From contig JAGOSY010000006.1 in assembly GCA_018062085.1 (NCBI GenBank), forward strand, positions 168,677 to 232,676: a stretch of 64,000 nucleotides of DNA, given 5' to 3'. The position numbers and the translations under genes were made by a program. The stretch comes from a bacterium. GTDB taxonomy: Bacteria; Cyanobacteriota; Vampirovibrionia; Obscuribacterales; Obscuribacteraceae. The notes beneath the pieces are model-generated. The model was not told the origin of the DNA, searched no databases, and worked only from the letters and a program-made list of their open reading frames with translations. Of the stretch, positions 26,504-35,325 are shown piece by piece (the first letter of the stretch is position 1; each line of letters starts with the position of its first letter).

Positions 26504-27055
26504 TTATTTGGAGTCTACCGGAAAAATATCACGAACTCTCCGCATCAAATTCTGAATTTTATCGGGCATAACTTCAGTTTGCGCGCCCGGATTCATTTGC
26601 TGCTTACGATTGCTGATCATCACCCTCATCATGTCTTCTAGCTGCTTCTGCTGCCTCTCATCAAGTACTTTGCGCTTATTCAAGTAGTTTTGCATTGCAG
26701 CATTGCTAAGTTGTTCTCGACGTCTTGCAATTGATTGCTGGATGGCCATCACCTGAATTGGATCAGCATTGTGATCAGAGAGAAGTTTCTGCAACTTCGA
26801 CTGCTCATCGCGAATTTGCGGACTGAGTTCGTTGAAGTCTTTGTACCACTGCTGCTCTAAGGTTTGAATTTGTGCACTTTGTACAGGAGTGAGATTGAGC
26901 TTAGTCCAATCAACGTTGCAAGAAGTAGGCTGTGCTTCTTGGGCCATGCTCTCCGGTGGAAAGGATACGTCTAAAGCACAGCCTGCTGCTAGTGAAAGGG
27001 CAGCAGACATAAGCCCGTTAGCAGCACTCTTTACCCCATGCAAACTACTCTTCAT
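26504..27055 (-). CDS. Spy/CpxP-like exported protein (LTxxQ family)
   Basis: 183 residues. An N-terminal hydrophobic export segment with LAAGC may be a lipobox (Cys near 26); otherwise cleavage follows the Gln/Ala-rich region near 40. The mature part starts LNLTPVQSAQIQTLEQQW, the LTxxQ motif of Spy, CpxP, ZraP and CnrX, then forms helical hairpins (SKLQKLLSDHNADP ... QSIARRREQLSNAA). Family members act as periplasmic chaperones or stress/metal sensors. It is last in an ECF sigma/anti-sigma operon, overlapping the anti-sigma by 11 bp, which parallels the CnrX sensor of the cnrYXH system. What it senses is unknown. Confidence 0.8.
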   Translation of the reverse strand: MKSSLHGVKSAANGLMSAALSLAAGCALDVSFPPESMAQEAQPTSCNVDWTKLNLTPVQSAQIQTLEQQWYKDFNELSPQIRDEQSKLQKLLSDHNADPIQVMAIQQSIARRREQLSNAAMQNYLNKRKVLDERQQKQLEDMMRVMISNRKQQMNPGAQTEVMPDKIQNLMRRVRDIFPVDSK

Positions 27056-27965
27056 AAACTACCGCCTCAGCTTTATCAGCTGGTTGCAACAACGATGAAT
27101 CAATCAAATAACCTTCGGCCGAAACTTGACGAATATTAGATTGCTCAGGACTGTTGAGCCAGAAAGCTCCAAGTCCAAAAACTAATACGAAGACAGCAGC
27201 TACGGCTGCCAGGGCATAAACCCGTCTATCAATTATGCCCTTTACACCCTTAACCTTGCTGCTAGATGCAGTCTGGGTCTTGGGAGTGAAAGGCACAACT
27301 TGAAGTTTACTCTTGATACCAGGCCAGAGGTCGAAATCATCTGGAATATTAGGCTTATAAGAGTCGCGAATAACATCGCCAATATTTGTCAATTTGCCAA
27401 ATTCAACCTGACAGTTAGAACAATCAGTAAGGTGCTTGGTTATTTCACGGTGGCGCAGAGTGACAACTTCTTGATCTAAGTAAGCAGAGAGTTCATTGTC
27501 GATCAAAGCGCAATCAGCGGTAAGACGTTCCTTAATGGATGACCAGAGATTGACCTGAACATTCTGAGGTAACTCTAAACCTTTAGCTAGCAAGCGATTG
27601 GTCTGATTCAACGCTGTAAATTTAGCAAGACAATCAGCACAATCTTTTAAATGCTGATTAACCCCTTCTTGGGCAGGCGAAGTAAGCTCGCCGTCTAAGT
27701 AGGCCGAAAGATCGTCCACTATGACATCGCAGACCGATGGCATATCGAGGGCGATCTTGCTCCAAATGTCTGGTATCTCGCTGTCGGCCACAAAGGCCTG
27801 ACCAATTAATTTACTGACTGCTTTCAAAGAATCAAATTCAGCTGCACACTCAGAGCATGCCTCAAGGTGCGATTCAACTTCAGTTTTCAAGCTACCACCG
27901 ACTTGATTGTCAAGTAGCGCCGAAAGCTCATCCTTATAGTTATCGCAAATAGAGTCAACCATCAC
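27045..27965 (-). CDS. Membrane anti-sigma factor with three tandem zinc-finger (zf-HC2) modules
   Basis: 306 residues. Three modules, each with one Cys, then His exactly 26 residues later, then C-x2-C: C7/H33/C37/C40, C79/H105/C109/C112, C152/H178/C182/C185. Each is followed by a similar helix ending in a Trp segment (DIWSKI, NLWSSI, DLWPGI). One membrane helix at about 249-270 (ALAAVAAVFVLVFGLGAFWL) puts about 35 C-terminal residues outside. Normal anti-sigma factors carry one such module. It should hold the upstream ECF sigma at the membrane until a signal arrives. Overlaps the sigma gene by 11 bp. Confidence 0.9.
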   Translation of the reverse strand: MMVDSICDNYKDELSALLDNQVGGSLKTEVESHLEACSECAAEFDSLKAVSKLIGQAFVADSEIPDIWSKIALDMPSVCDVIVDDLSAYLDGELTSPAQEGVNQHLKDCADCLAKFTALNQTNRLLAKGLELPQNVQVNLWSSIKERLTADCALIDNELSAYLDQEVVTLRHREITKHLTDCSNCQVEFGKLTNIGDVIRDSYKPNIPDDFDLWPGIKSKLQVVPFTPKTQTASSSKVKGVKGIIDRRVYALAAVAAVFVLVFGLGAFWLNSPEQSNIRQVSAEGYLIDSSLLQPADKAEAVVYEE

Positions 27966-28590
27966 TAGAGACCTCAGTTACCGACTGTGACTGTTCTATG
28001 TATGGCTTAAGCAACTCTTGCAGTTTGGTCCGGGCTCGGGCAATTCTAGATTTCACCGTGCCCATCTCTGTCTGTGTTATCACTGCAATTTCATCATAGC
28101 TTAGGCCCTCCACTTCTCTCAAGACGATGGCTGTACGAAACTGTTCCGGCAAACGCAACATTGCTTGACGTATTACTTCAGAGATTTCTTTGTTGAGAAT
28201 TTTCTCGTCAGGAAGAATGCCTGTATCGGGAATATCACGAGTAGAGCCGTCTGACTCGCCGTCTTCGCCGCCATGAGAATCATCCATAGAAACCGTAGGC
28301 AGGCGGCGCGGCCGTTTACGCAATTCATCATAGAAAAGGTTGGTAACAATTTGAGTCAGCCAGCCGCGAAAAGAGGCTGGATTTCTTAAATTGTTAATAG
28401 AGCGCCAAACCCGGATAAAAACTTCCTGAGCTAGGTCGGAGGTGTCTTCCCAATCGGGAGCCAATTGATAAAGCAATGAATAGACAGTGCGTTGGTGCCG
28501 TTTCACAAGCTCTTCAAATGCCTGGGGCTCACGCTTTTGACAGGCTAAAACTAAATCACGGTCACTTTTCTGAGAATATGCAGTTGGCAT
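27955..28590 (-). CDS. ECF RNA polymerase sigma factor (RpoE/SigW-like)
   Basis: 211 residues. Region 2 at about 21-93 (FEELVKRHQRTVYSLLYQLA ... DLAQEVFIRVWRSI ... FRGWLTQIVTNLFYDELRKR), region 4 at about 144-196 (LPEQFRTAIVLREVEGLSYD, then TEMGTVKSRIARARTKL). All recognition and melting helices look intact. The linker between them (100-135) is long and acidic. First gene of sigma / triple-zinc anti-sigma / Spy-like sensor. Divergent from metK across a 140-bp gap that must hold its promoter; ECF factors usually drive their own operon. Confidence 0.93.
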   Translation of the reverse strand: MPTAYSQKSDRDLVLACQKREPQAFEELVKRHQRTVYSLLYQLAPDWEDTSDLAQEVFIRVWRSINNLRNPASFRGWLTQIVTNLFYDELRKRPRRLPTVSMDDSHGGEDGESDGSTRDIPDTGILPDEKILNKEISEVIRQAMLRLPEQFRTAIVLREVEGLSYDEIAVITQTEMGTVKSRIARARTKLQELLKPYIEQSQSVTEVSSDG

Positions 28591-28737
28591 CCAATGTCCC
28601 GTCCAATAATAAGTTCCTTAATATGGTAACACTTGATAGATCTATTTCAGTATCATCAAAAAATGGTAGCATAGCAGGTTCAGCTTTCTGAAAGCGGCTT
28701 CGCTGCGGCTTTTAAAGCAAAGCATTTTGCATGACTC

Positions 28738-28743
28738 AAGGAG
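28738..28743 (+). promoter_or_regulatory. AAGGAG ribosome-binding site deciding the metK start
   Basis: AAGGAG lies inside the frame that begins at ATG 28731 but 8 nt before TTG 28752. The TTG start gives [19 protein letters not shown], which matches where other SAM synthetases begin. Confidence 0.6.
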
Positions 28744-28751
28744 TTATTCAG

Positions 28752-30041
28752 TTGACCAACACCTATTTATTTACTTCAGAATCAGTCACTGAAGGACACC
28801 CAGATAAGGTCTGCGACCAGATATCAGACGCCATTCTAGACGCTATGCTCTCGCAAGACGCTAAGTCACGAGTCGCCGCCGAATGCGCAGTATCGACCGG
28901 TCTAGTGTTGGTCACCGGAGAAATCACCAGTAAGGCGAATGTAGATTTTCAAGAGCTAGTACGCTCGGTAGTTGCCGAAATTGGCTACACCGCAGAAAAA
29001 GGCGGTGGTTTTGACGCTGCTTCATGCGCAATTCTCACCGCTCTCAACAAACAGTCACCCGATATTGCCTCAGGCGTCGACCATGCCCTCGAAAGCCGGC
29101 CGACATCTAGTAGTAATAGCTCTGTGAGCCCACAAAGCTCCGATCTCGGTGACGAAACAGGCGCTGGCGACCAAGGCATGATGTTTGGCTTTGCTTGCAA
29201 CGAAACCCCTGAAATGATGCCCATGCCTATTTCAGTAGCCCATCGCATTGCCAGACGGCTAGCAGAAGTAAGAAAGAACGGCACCTTAGACTACCTACGA
29301 CCTGACGGCAAGACCCAGGTGACCATCGAATATGACGGCAATACGCCAGTCAGAGTCGACTCAATAGTAGTCTCCACCCAGCACGATCCTATCGTTGATG
29401 GCATCGAAGACAACGTTAAGCTGCAAGAGCGCATAGCTCAAGACTTGAAGGCCTACGTGATCATGCCAATATTCCAAGATCTATCAATCAAACCAGATGA
29501 ACAGACCAGATATTTGATCAATCCCTCTGGACGTTTCGTAGTGGGTGGCCCCCATGGCGATGCCGGACTAACTGGTCGCAAAATTATCGTTGATACTTAT
29601 GGCGGCTATTCACGGCATGGTGGTGGTGCATTTTCTGGAAAAGATCCAACAAAAGTAGACCGCTCAGCTGCATACGCTGCTCGTCACGTGGCAAAAAACA
29701 TAGTTGCCGCCGGCCTAGCTGAGCGCTGTGAAGTACAGATTGCCTATGCTATTGGCGTAGCCAGACCAGTATCCGTTCATGTCACGACGTTCGGTACCGG
29801 AACACTGCCCGATCACGAAATTACCGAACTGGTTAAAACCACCTTCGACCTCAGACCTGCAGCAATTATCAAGACTTTTGCTCTGACTGAGCTACCCAAG
29901 CTCAACAAAGGACGTTTCTATCGTAACGTAGCAGCCTATGGCCACTTCGGACGGCCAGATCTCGATCTTCCTTGGGAAAAATTAGACAGAGTTGAAGAAT
30001 TAAAAAAGTCTCTAACTAAAGCTAAAACTGCCCGTGCTTGA
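28752..30041 (+). CDS. metK: S-adenosylmethionine synthetase
   Basis: Makes SAM from methionine and ATP. Visible: [13 protein letters not shown], the [12 protein letters not shown] loop, the [16 protein letters not shown] phosphate-binding segment and the [11 protein letters not shown] end. Length about 429 exceeds the usual 380-400, because of a Ser/Asn/Gly insert (about 115-135, [17 protein letters not shown]) just before GAGDQG. This is the expected length-variable loop but is unusually polar. TTG start chosen for the AAGGAG upstream; ATG at 28731 is the alternative. SAM is the methyl donor for the two methyltransferases in the lipid operon of this window. I recognised no SAM riboswitch in the short leader. 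Confidence 0.95.
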   Translation: MTNTYLFTSESVTEGHPDKVCDQISDAILDAMLSQDAKSRVAAECAVSTGLVLVTGEITSKANVDFQELVRSVVAEIGYTAEKGGGFDAASCAILTALNKQSPDIASGVDHALESRPTSSSNSSVSPQSSDLGDETGAGDQGMMFGFACNETPEMMPMPISVAHRIARRLAEVRKNGTLDYLRPDGKTQVTIEYDGNTPVRVDSIVVSTQHDPIVDGIEDNVKLQERIAQDLKAYVIMPIFQDLSIKPDEQTRYLINPSGRFVVGGPHGDAGLTGRKIIVDTYGGYSRHGGGAFSGKDPTKVDRSAAYAARHVAKNIVAAGLAERCEVQIAYAIGVARPVSVHVTTFGTGTLPDHEITELVKTTFDLRPAAIIKTFALTELPKLNKGRFYRNVAAYGHFGRPDLDLPWEKLDRVEELKKSLTKAKTARA

Positions 30042-30066
30042 ACCTAACTTTTAGCGGTGTGATTCT

Positions 30067-31038
30067 ATGAGGACAGGTACTCTTACGGTCAATCCGGATA
30101 CACCGGAATCATATATTGTCGAACTAGCCGAGGGCGAGGTACTACAAATTGGGCGGAAACCAGCCTCCGGCGGCATCAAAAAGCTAGTTCTCCCCTATCC
30201 AGAAGTCTCTGGTCAGCATTCCGAAATTCGCTGTAAAACTGAAGGTTGGACAATTATCGATGCTGGTTCGACCAATGGCACCATGCTTAACGGTGGACGT
30301 CTAACGCCAGGCAAAGAGTATCATTTGCATTCTGGCGATCGAGTCAAAATCGCCCAATACGAGCTTCTTGTTAATCCACCTGAATTTGATCATCCCAATC
30401 AAGATAACGACAACGACGATTCACAAGACCGCACTCAGTTTCGCATTCAAATGATGAATGCCACCATTTTGGTAGGAGACATAAAAGGATTTACTTCCTT
30501 AATGGAAGACCATGCCACACAACCAATGCTGGTAATGGAAGCAGCTCAGAAAGTATTTGACAATCTCAACGATGAAATCAATAAGAACTATGGCCAATTA
30601 GAAAAAATTGCTGGTGACGCCATTATGGCTTACTGGCAAGGCAATGACGCCAAGAGCGGCGGTGGATTATCAGCCTGCCAGGCCTGTTTCACTGCTCTAA
30701 AATTGAAAATTCTTACTCTAAAGTTGGCTGCTGACAAAAAAGTCTGGCCGTTCGAAAACCATCCACTGATGCTCGATATGGCCCTAGCCACCGGGCCTGT
30801 TGCCTCCGGAAACTTAGGCTCTAACGCTTCTAATCCGGCCCTTTTGGGTGATACGGCCAACTTGGTATTTCGCCTAGAAAAACTCATAGGTGATGATCGT
30901 CCAGGAGACGTAATCGTCGAAGGCGCTACCTACGAACTAGCAAAAGATAACTTCAAATTTGACTTTCTTGGCCAGTTCAATGTCAAAGGTAGGCAAAAGC
31001 CGGTTGACGTTTATCGTTTAATTGCCCCACTTTCTTAA
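30067..31038 (+). CDS. FHA domain - class III adenylate cyclase
   Basis: 323 residues. FHA domain at about 25-102 with its phosphothreonine-binding residues (R30 in QIGR, S48/H51 in SGQHSE, N70 in STNGT). Cyclase domain at about 130-320: metal aspartates D138 (VGDIKGFTS) and D184 (KIAGDAIMAYW), adenine-selecting K180 and D262, and transition-state N265 and R269 (GDTANLVFRL). All catalytic positions are kept, so it should make cAMP as a dimer. It is soluble, with no membrane anchor. The FHA part implies control by a Ser/Thr-phosphorylated partner. It starts 25 nt after metK and ends 8 nt before nagZ, so cotranscription is likely. Confidence 0.93.
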   Translation: MRTGTLTVNPDTPESYIVELAEGEVLQIGRKPASGGIKKLVLPYPEVSGQHSEIRCKTEGWTIIDAGSTNGTMLNGGRLTPGKEYHLHSGDRVKIAQYELLVNPPEFDHPNQDNDNDDSQDRTQFRIQMMNATILVGDIKGFTSLMEDHATQPMLVMEAAQKVFDNLNDEINKNYGQLEKIAGDAIMAYWQGNDAKSGGGLSACQACFTALKLKILTLKLAADKKVWPFENHPLMLDMALATGPVASGNLGSNASNPALLGDTANLVFRLEKLIGDDRPGDVIVEGATYELAKDNFKFDFLGQFNVKGRQKPVDVYRLIAPLS

Positions 31039-31046
31039 ATATTGAA

Positions 31047-32606
31047 TTGAAAAATCTAACTACAGAACAATTGGCAGGCAGACTGGTTATTGGTCGGCTG
31101 CCCGGTCTTGTATTAGACAATGAACACAAGCAAGCACTAAAAAATGGCATTCTTGGTGGTATCACACTATTTAAAGAAAACGCTAGTGATTTAAAACAGC
31201 TTTGCACGCTGACTAAAGACATTGTCGATGCCTGCCTGCATGTCCCAGTCTTGACCGTTGATCAAGAAGGTGGAGCGGTACAACGCTTTGACCACGTACT
31301 TTCACCACTACCTTCTCCAATGGCTCTAGCGGCTATAAACGATATAGCTAGCACCAGCAAAATCACCGAAATTAGCTGCCGTCAGCTCAAGACCCTAGGA
31401 TTCAATTTACTTTTAGCTCCTACTCTCGATCTGCTTACAAACCCATTGAATCCGGTCATAGCGACACGCGCCTTTAGCAGCGAAATAGGCCTCTGTACTT
31501 CCATGGGCCGCCAAGTAATAGAGCAGATTGAATCGTCAGGCTTAGTTGCTTGCCCCAAGCACTTCCCTGGCCATGGCTCCACCAGCCAAGATTCTCATCT
31601 TGAACTGGCCATAGTCGATAAAAGCCTGGCTGAGCTTGAGGCCTATGATCTAGAGCCATTTGCCGCAAATATAAAAGGCATGCGCTCTATTTTAGTTGGC
31701 CACATATGGCTACCTCAATTAGAAAAACAACGACCAGCCACCCTGTCACCACTGGTAGTGAGCGAAATATTGCGGCAAAAGCTAGGATTTGACGGCCTTG
31801 CCGTTTCAGATGACATGACCATGCATGCCATAACTAAAGCCTATGGCCTTGGTGAAGCCTGCGTCATGGCCATCGAGGCTGGAGTAGATCTTATCTTGGT
31901 CTGCGGTACTTATGTGCAATCGCAAGAAGCTGTGCAGGCGATTGCACAGGCCATAGCGAGCGGTCGTATTTCCAAAGAGCGACTTGAAGAATGTTTGACT
32001 AGACTCGACAAACTCTTTAGCCAAAGACCATCTTGCCTAGACCCGACAAACGAAGAAGCACTCTCGGCCTTTGCTCACTCCATCGAAGATGACACTATTA
32101 CGAGCACCAAATTTAGTACTAGCTCTGCAGCTTTGCTGAAGGGCAATATCGACAAATTAAGCCTAGAAGGGCAGCAGCTAGCCGTAGTCGTTCCGCACCA
32201 TCTCCGTTACAGCTTACCTTTAGCCGCAAACTTAGAGCTAGAAAATTTAGACGTACAAGAGCACCGCTATAGCCTCAATCCAAACCATGAAGAAATTGTC
32301 TCTCTCTCAGACAATCTCAAGGCAAGCAAGAGAAAAATTGTGTACGTCACTTTTCGCGCCTTTATCAATAGCGGGCAAATCGAGCTAGGCGAACAATTGG
32401 CGCAAATACACGCTCATGACAATGACAATTTGGGCTTACTTCATATAGCTGCCGACACACCCTACGATCTTCTCAAGTTGCCAAAATTGCTAGCCACCTC
32501 GCTAGCAACACTTGACCCAAGTGATCAAGCCATGAGCGGAGTGGCGCAAATTATTGCAGGGAAAACCAGAGCAAAAGGGAAGTGTCCGGTAAATTTAAGC
32601 TTATAA
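31047..32606 (+). CDS. nagZ: Beta-N-acetylhexosaminidase (glycoside hydrolase family 3, NagZ-like)
   Basis: Cleaves terminal GlcNAc, typically from peptidoglycan fragments during wall recycling. The GH3 barrel spans about 1-330. Key motifs: VLTVDQEGGAVQRF, ACPKHFPGHGSTSQDSH (NagZ catalytic His loop) and GLAVSDDMTMHAI, which holds the nucleophile Asp. About 190 C-terminal residues lack a clear match and may be a degenerate second GH3 domain. No signal peptide, so cytosolic. The TTG start at 31047 has no good ribosome-binding site; coupling to the upstream cyclase, 8 nt away, may drive translation. Confidence 0.9.
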   Translation: MKNLTTEQLAGRLVIGRLPGLVLDNEHKQALKNGILGGITLFKENASDLKQLCTLTKDIVDACLHVPVLTVDQEGGAVQRFDHVLSPLPSPMALAAINDIASTSKITEISCRQLKTLGFNLLLAPTLDLLTNPLNPVIATRAFSSEIGLCTSMGRQVIEQIESSGLVACPKHFPGHGSTSQDSHLELAIVDKSLAELEAYDLEPFAANIKGMRSILVGHIWLPQLEKQRPATLSPLVVSEILRQKLGFDGLAVSDDMTMHAITKAYGLGEACVMAIEAGVDLILVCGTYVQSQEAVQAIAQAIASGRISKERLEECLTRLDKLFSQRPSCLDPTNEEALSAFAHSIEDDTITSTKFSTSSAALLKGNIDKLSLEGQQLAVVVPHHLRYSLPLAANLELENLDVQEHRYSLNPNHEEIVSLSDNLKASKRKIVYVTFRAFINSGQIELGEQLAQIHAHDNDNLGLLHIAADTPYDLLKLPKLLATSLATLDPSDQAMSGVAQIIAGKTRAKGKCPVNLSL

Positions 32607-32647
32607 TAGAATCAAAGATTATAAAAAGAGTTGTAAGTGAGGCTTTA

Positions 32648-32929
32648 ATGGAACCTAATTCTGAGCCAACAAATTCAAATCAGGCAAATACAGAACAAGC
32701 GAACCCCACTACCGATCCTAAGGTTCTCTATCCGAATGATGTACTAGCCAATAGTGGACTGACCGATAAGCTCGGCGGCGTGATGCAGAACCCCCAGGTT
32801 TCTCGCTATTTAGGCAAAGCCACCAAAATCGTCGCGGCATGTGCAATTTCAGGCTGCATCTTGCTTGTCATTGCCATTTTAGCTGTGGTCAATCTGTTTA
32901 ATCAGATTACCTCACAGATTCCACAATAA
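32648..32929 (+). CDS. Small single-span membrane protein
   Basis: 93 residues from the ATG at 32648, which has GAGG upstream; a longer frame from 32582 overlaps nagZ and starts poorly. Polar Asn/Thr/Gln-rich N-terminus, then one membrane helix (about 62-85: IVAACAISGCILLVIAILAVV). The function is unknown. Follows nagZ on the same strand. Confidence 0.55.
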   Translation: MEPNSEPTNSNQANTEQANPTTDPKVLYPNDVLANSGLTDKLGGVMQNPQVSRYLGKATKIVAACAISGCILLVIAILAVVNLFNQITSQIPQ

Positions 32930-32937
32930 AACGCGCA

Positions 32938-34545
32938 CTATTTTATGTCACGATAAAGAGCAATAGGCATGGCCGCACGAAGAGCTGCTGCTTTTGCAGC
33001 TTCTGCCGCAGCCAACAGAACGCCCAAATCTAGACAATCTTCAGGGATGCAGGCAACACCAAATGCCAAGGACAAATTGGAGCTATCCACGCCAGGGGCG
33101 AGAGATGCACTCCAAATGGCTTTAGCTACTCTCTGGGCAAACGTGTTTGCACCGGTTGTTTTGGTGTTAGGCAAGAGCATGGCATAATCGTATTGGTCGT
33201 AGTGGGCCAATAAATCGATATGACGCTTTAGTCTGCTGACACGTCGAACAACTTCAGCTAATGCTGGCGTATCAAGAGGCTGTCTTTCAAAGTTTGGCGG
33301 TCCACTGATAACGCGCATTTCCATCACCATTACCGAAAGAGGACTGCCGGAGCGGTACCCCCGGAAATATTCTTGCTCTAAGAAATAGAGAAATGCTTCA
33401 TAGGTGAACATGCCAGTCTCTGGCCTTCTCAAATTCATCATGACGCTATGAATTTTCGATTTATCAATTATCTTCGGCGCAATGCTTGGTTTTTCTTCTT
33501 TCACGCCAATATAGTCATTGGTGAAAGTAATCAAGTCAGCATTGAGAAGCAGCGTTATCAACGGCACCCACTGACTGCGCGAGAGCCTAGTCTTATCTAC
33601 CAAATCTTTGATAGATGTCTTGTCGTCAATGACCGAATAGAGAGCTTTGAGCATATGAGCAGCCACAGTAGGATCATGAGCTGCTAAATTGTCGAAATCA
33701 TATCCGGCAACACTTTCATGCTTCCGAATCAATACAGAATCTGTCTGCAGACCAACGTTGCGCAAGAATGTCACTTTGTCGACTAAGTGCACACCAAGAA
33801 TTACCAAACTCTCAATTGGCTGGGCCACATTGCGTTGAGAGACTCTTACCCGCGGCTCAAATTTATATTTTCCTTCACGCCAAGTCAGTAAATCAAGAAT
33901 TCCCTCATCGCCCAGAATGCCACCCACATCTGCATGAAGCGGTTCACCGTCAACAAAAAAAATCTTGCTGTGCAGGCTACCTTGGTCAACATCAAGACGA
34001 CCAGTCATCTTGGCCAATAAAATAGATTGCAATAATCTTGAAATCTCAACTAACGACAAATCACCAGTTGGTGGCAATGTCGAGCGCGACCAGGCATTAT
34101 CTTGAGTACCTACCGCTGGATTACTTTTGGGATCGGTGGCATCCATAGTGTTAGCAGTTTGCATAAACAATGTGTCGCGTCTTTTAGAAGAATCTCTAAA
34201 CGACTCATTGACAGCTAAAACACCGTCAGCCTGAACACTCTGATGCACTTCACCACAGGAAGAAATAATCAAGTTATATACGAGCAAAACATCACAGCTT
34301 TTATAGTCCCAGACCACTCGCATATTCTTGCCAACAAAGAGCTTCCACTCTGTGTCGCCGCCGCGCCATGGACAATGAATATTGAGAGTAAAATCAATCG
34401 CTCGATCTGGAGTTGACCAGGTAATCTCGACTTGCCGCCCCCTATGCTCCATGGCCACCGAAAGGTAATGGTGGATTTCAGACAATCCCGGCGCGGCCGG
34501 TAACTTCTGAAGGGTTTTAGGAATCGGACCAGATCTCCGCAGCAT
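32938..34545 (-). CDS. DUF4388 protein with degenerate GGDEF domain
   Basis: 535 residues from the ATG at 34545 (AAGG 8 nt upstream; an ATG 9 nt earlier is also in frame). The N-terminal part (about 20-110) has beta-rich stretches. DUF4388 at about 160-235 (LSLVEISRLLQSILLAKMTG ... FFVDGEPLHADVGG). The C-terminal 375-530 has the GGDEF fold layout (MFTYEAFLYFLEQEYFRGYR ... SLAFGVACIPED), but the active GG(D/E)EF site is YDQYDYAMLLP, so it should not make c-di-GMP. It may be a receptor or protein-interaction module. Soluble. Confidence 0.8.
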   Translation of the reverse strand: MLRRSGPIPKTLQKLPAAPGLSEIHHYLSVAMEHRGRQVEITWSTPDRAIDFTLNIHCPWRGGDTEWKLFVGKNMRVVWDYKSCDVLLVYNLIISSCGEVHQSVQADGVLAVNESFRDSSKRRDTLFMQTANTMDATDPKSNPAVGTQDNAWSRSTLPPTGDLSLVEISRLLQSILLAKMTGRLDVDQGSLHSKIFFVDGEPLHADVGGILGDEGILDLLTWREGKYKFEPRVRVSQRNVAQPIESLVILGVHLVDKVTFLRNVGLQTDSVLIRKHESVAGYDFDNLAAHDPTVAAHMLKALYSVIDDKTSIKDLVDKTRLSRSQWVPLITLLLNADLITFTNDYIGVKEEKPSIAPKIIDKSKIHSVMMNLRRPETGMFTYEAFLYFLEQEYFRGYRSGSPLSVMVMEMRVISGPPNFERQPLDTPALAEVVRRVSRLKRHIDLLAHYDQYDYAMLLPNTKTTGANTFAQRVAKAIWSASLAPGVDSSNLSLAFGVACIPEDCLDLGVLLAAAEAAKAAALRAAMPIALYRDIK

Positions 34546-34565
34546 AATTACCATCCTTTTCCAGC

Positions 34566-34607
34566 CTGTATCTACAGCAATAGGTTTTGCAACCTAACTC
34601 GATACAG
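34566..34607 (-). promoter_or_regulatory. Nested stem-loop in the leader of the DUF4388/GGDEF-like gene
   Basis: Outer arms CTGTATC / GATACAG (7 bp) enclose an inner TAGGTT / AACCTA hairpin with loop TTGC. It lies 21-62 nt before the ATG. It could affect transcription or translation; the match to any known riboswitch is not evident. Confidence 0.35.
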
Positions 34608-34754
34608 TTAACGCCTCACGTGTCGATATATGCCCTAACCAAGACAAAACTAACCTTGATGCTGGTCGTTTTTCAAGCTGGCGCCCAATCGACAGTCTTA
34701 TAAATATCAAATAGAGAATACTGACACTATAAGTGGTGCAGCAATAGAACAAGT

Positions 34755-35237
34755 TTAGCGGCTCATCAAATGTTGGCCAGCCAGGTTGATCAGAAGTAGA
34801 AACACGGCATTAACGGCCAAAGCCATGGCAAACAAACTCGTTCCTAGCATTAGCTGCCAGCATACGAGGGCGTGGCGAGGGCTCATCACTCGCAAAATTC
34901 CAAAACGGCCAACTATATATATTGCTAGAGCAAGGAGAAAGAAAGAATCAGCTGCAGTCAGACAAATAATTGCGTATTTAGATAAACCAGCAAGAGGCAA
35001 GAACAGGAATATTAAGGCGGCCACAACTGAACCACGCAGCAAGCGAACACTTTGCTTATCGGTCTCTCGAATAGCAATAGCCTTATCGGCGGAGGCTTTT
35101 CGTACATGGGCCAGAGACTCTAGACAGGCCGCCAAGGGCCCGATGCGCTTGTCATCGCGCTCACTTGAGGAGCCTTCAGCATTGGGCTCACAAGGGGTAG
35201 GGGAAGATGAAGGTTGCATTGGTTCGCTGGCGCTCAT
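34755..35237 (-). CDS. Small membrane protein, three predicted helices
   Basis: 160 residues from the ATG at 35237, with AGGAG 5 nt upstream; a GTG 15 nt earlier is less likely. The first 60 residues are polar, Ser/Pro-rich then charged helix (LESLAHVRKASADKAIAIRE). Membrane segments follow at about 66-88 (GSVVAALIFLFLPLAGLSKY), 91-112 and 130-155. No family recognised. It is the last gene of the minus-strand lipid operon, after heme oxygenase. Confidence 0.6.
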   Translation of the reverse strand: MSASEPMQPSSSPTPCEPNAEGSSSERDDKRIGPLAACLESLAHVRKASADKAIAIRETDKQSVRLLRGSVVAALIFLFLPLAGLSKYAIICLTAADSFFLLALAIYIVGRFGILRVMSPRHALVCWQLMLGTSLFAMALAVNAVFLLLINLAGQHLMSR

Positions 35238-35325
35238 AGATACTCCTGGCACTACATGTCATTACCGCATTTAAGCACTTTCCAAACCTATTCTAAATTT
35301 TCGGCTGGCAACACTGGCGAGAGAA

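Noticed and set aside
28591..28730. Possible SAM riboswitch before metK
   Set aside because: The gap is only 140 nt, shared with a divergent promoter, and I could not fit any known SAM aptamer; one short GC hairpin near 28690 is not enough.
34786..35274. Plus-strand ORF of 162 residues
   Set aside because: Antisense to a minus-strand gene with AGGAG and coherent membrane helices; the plus product is Arg/Lys/Thr-rich without structure.
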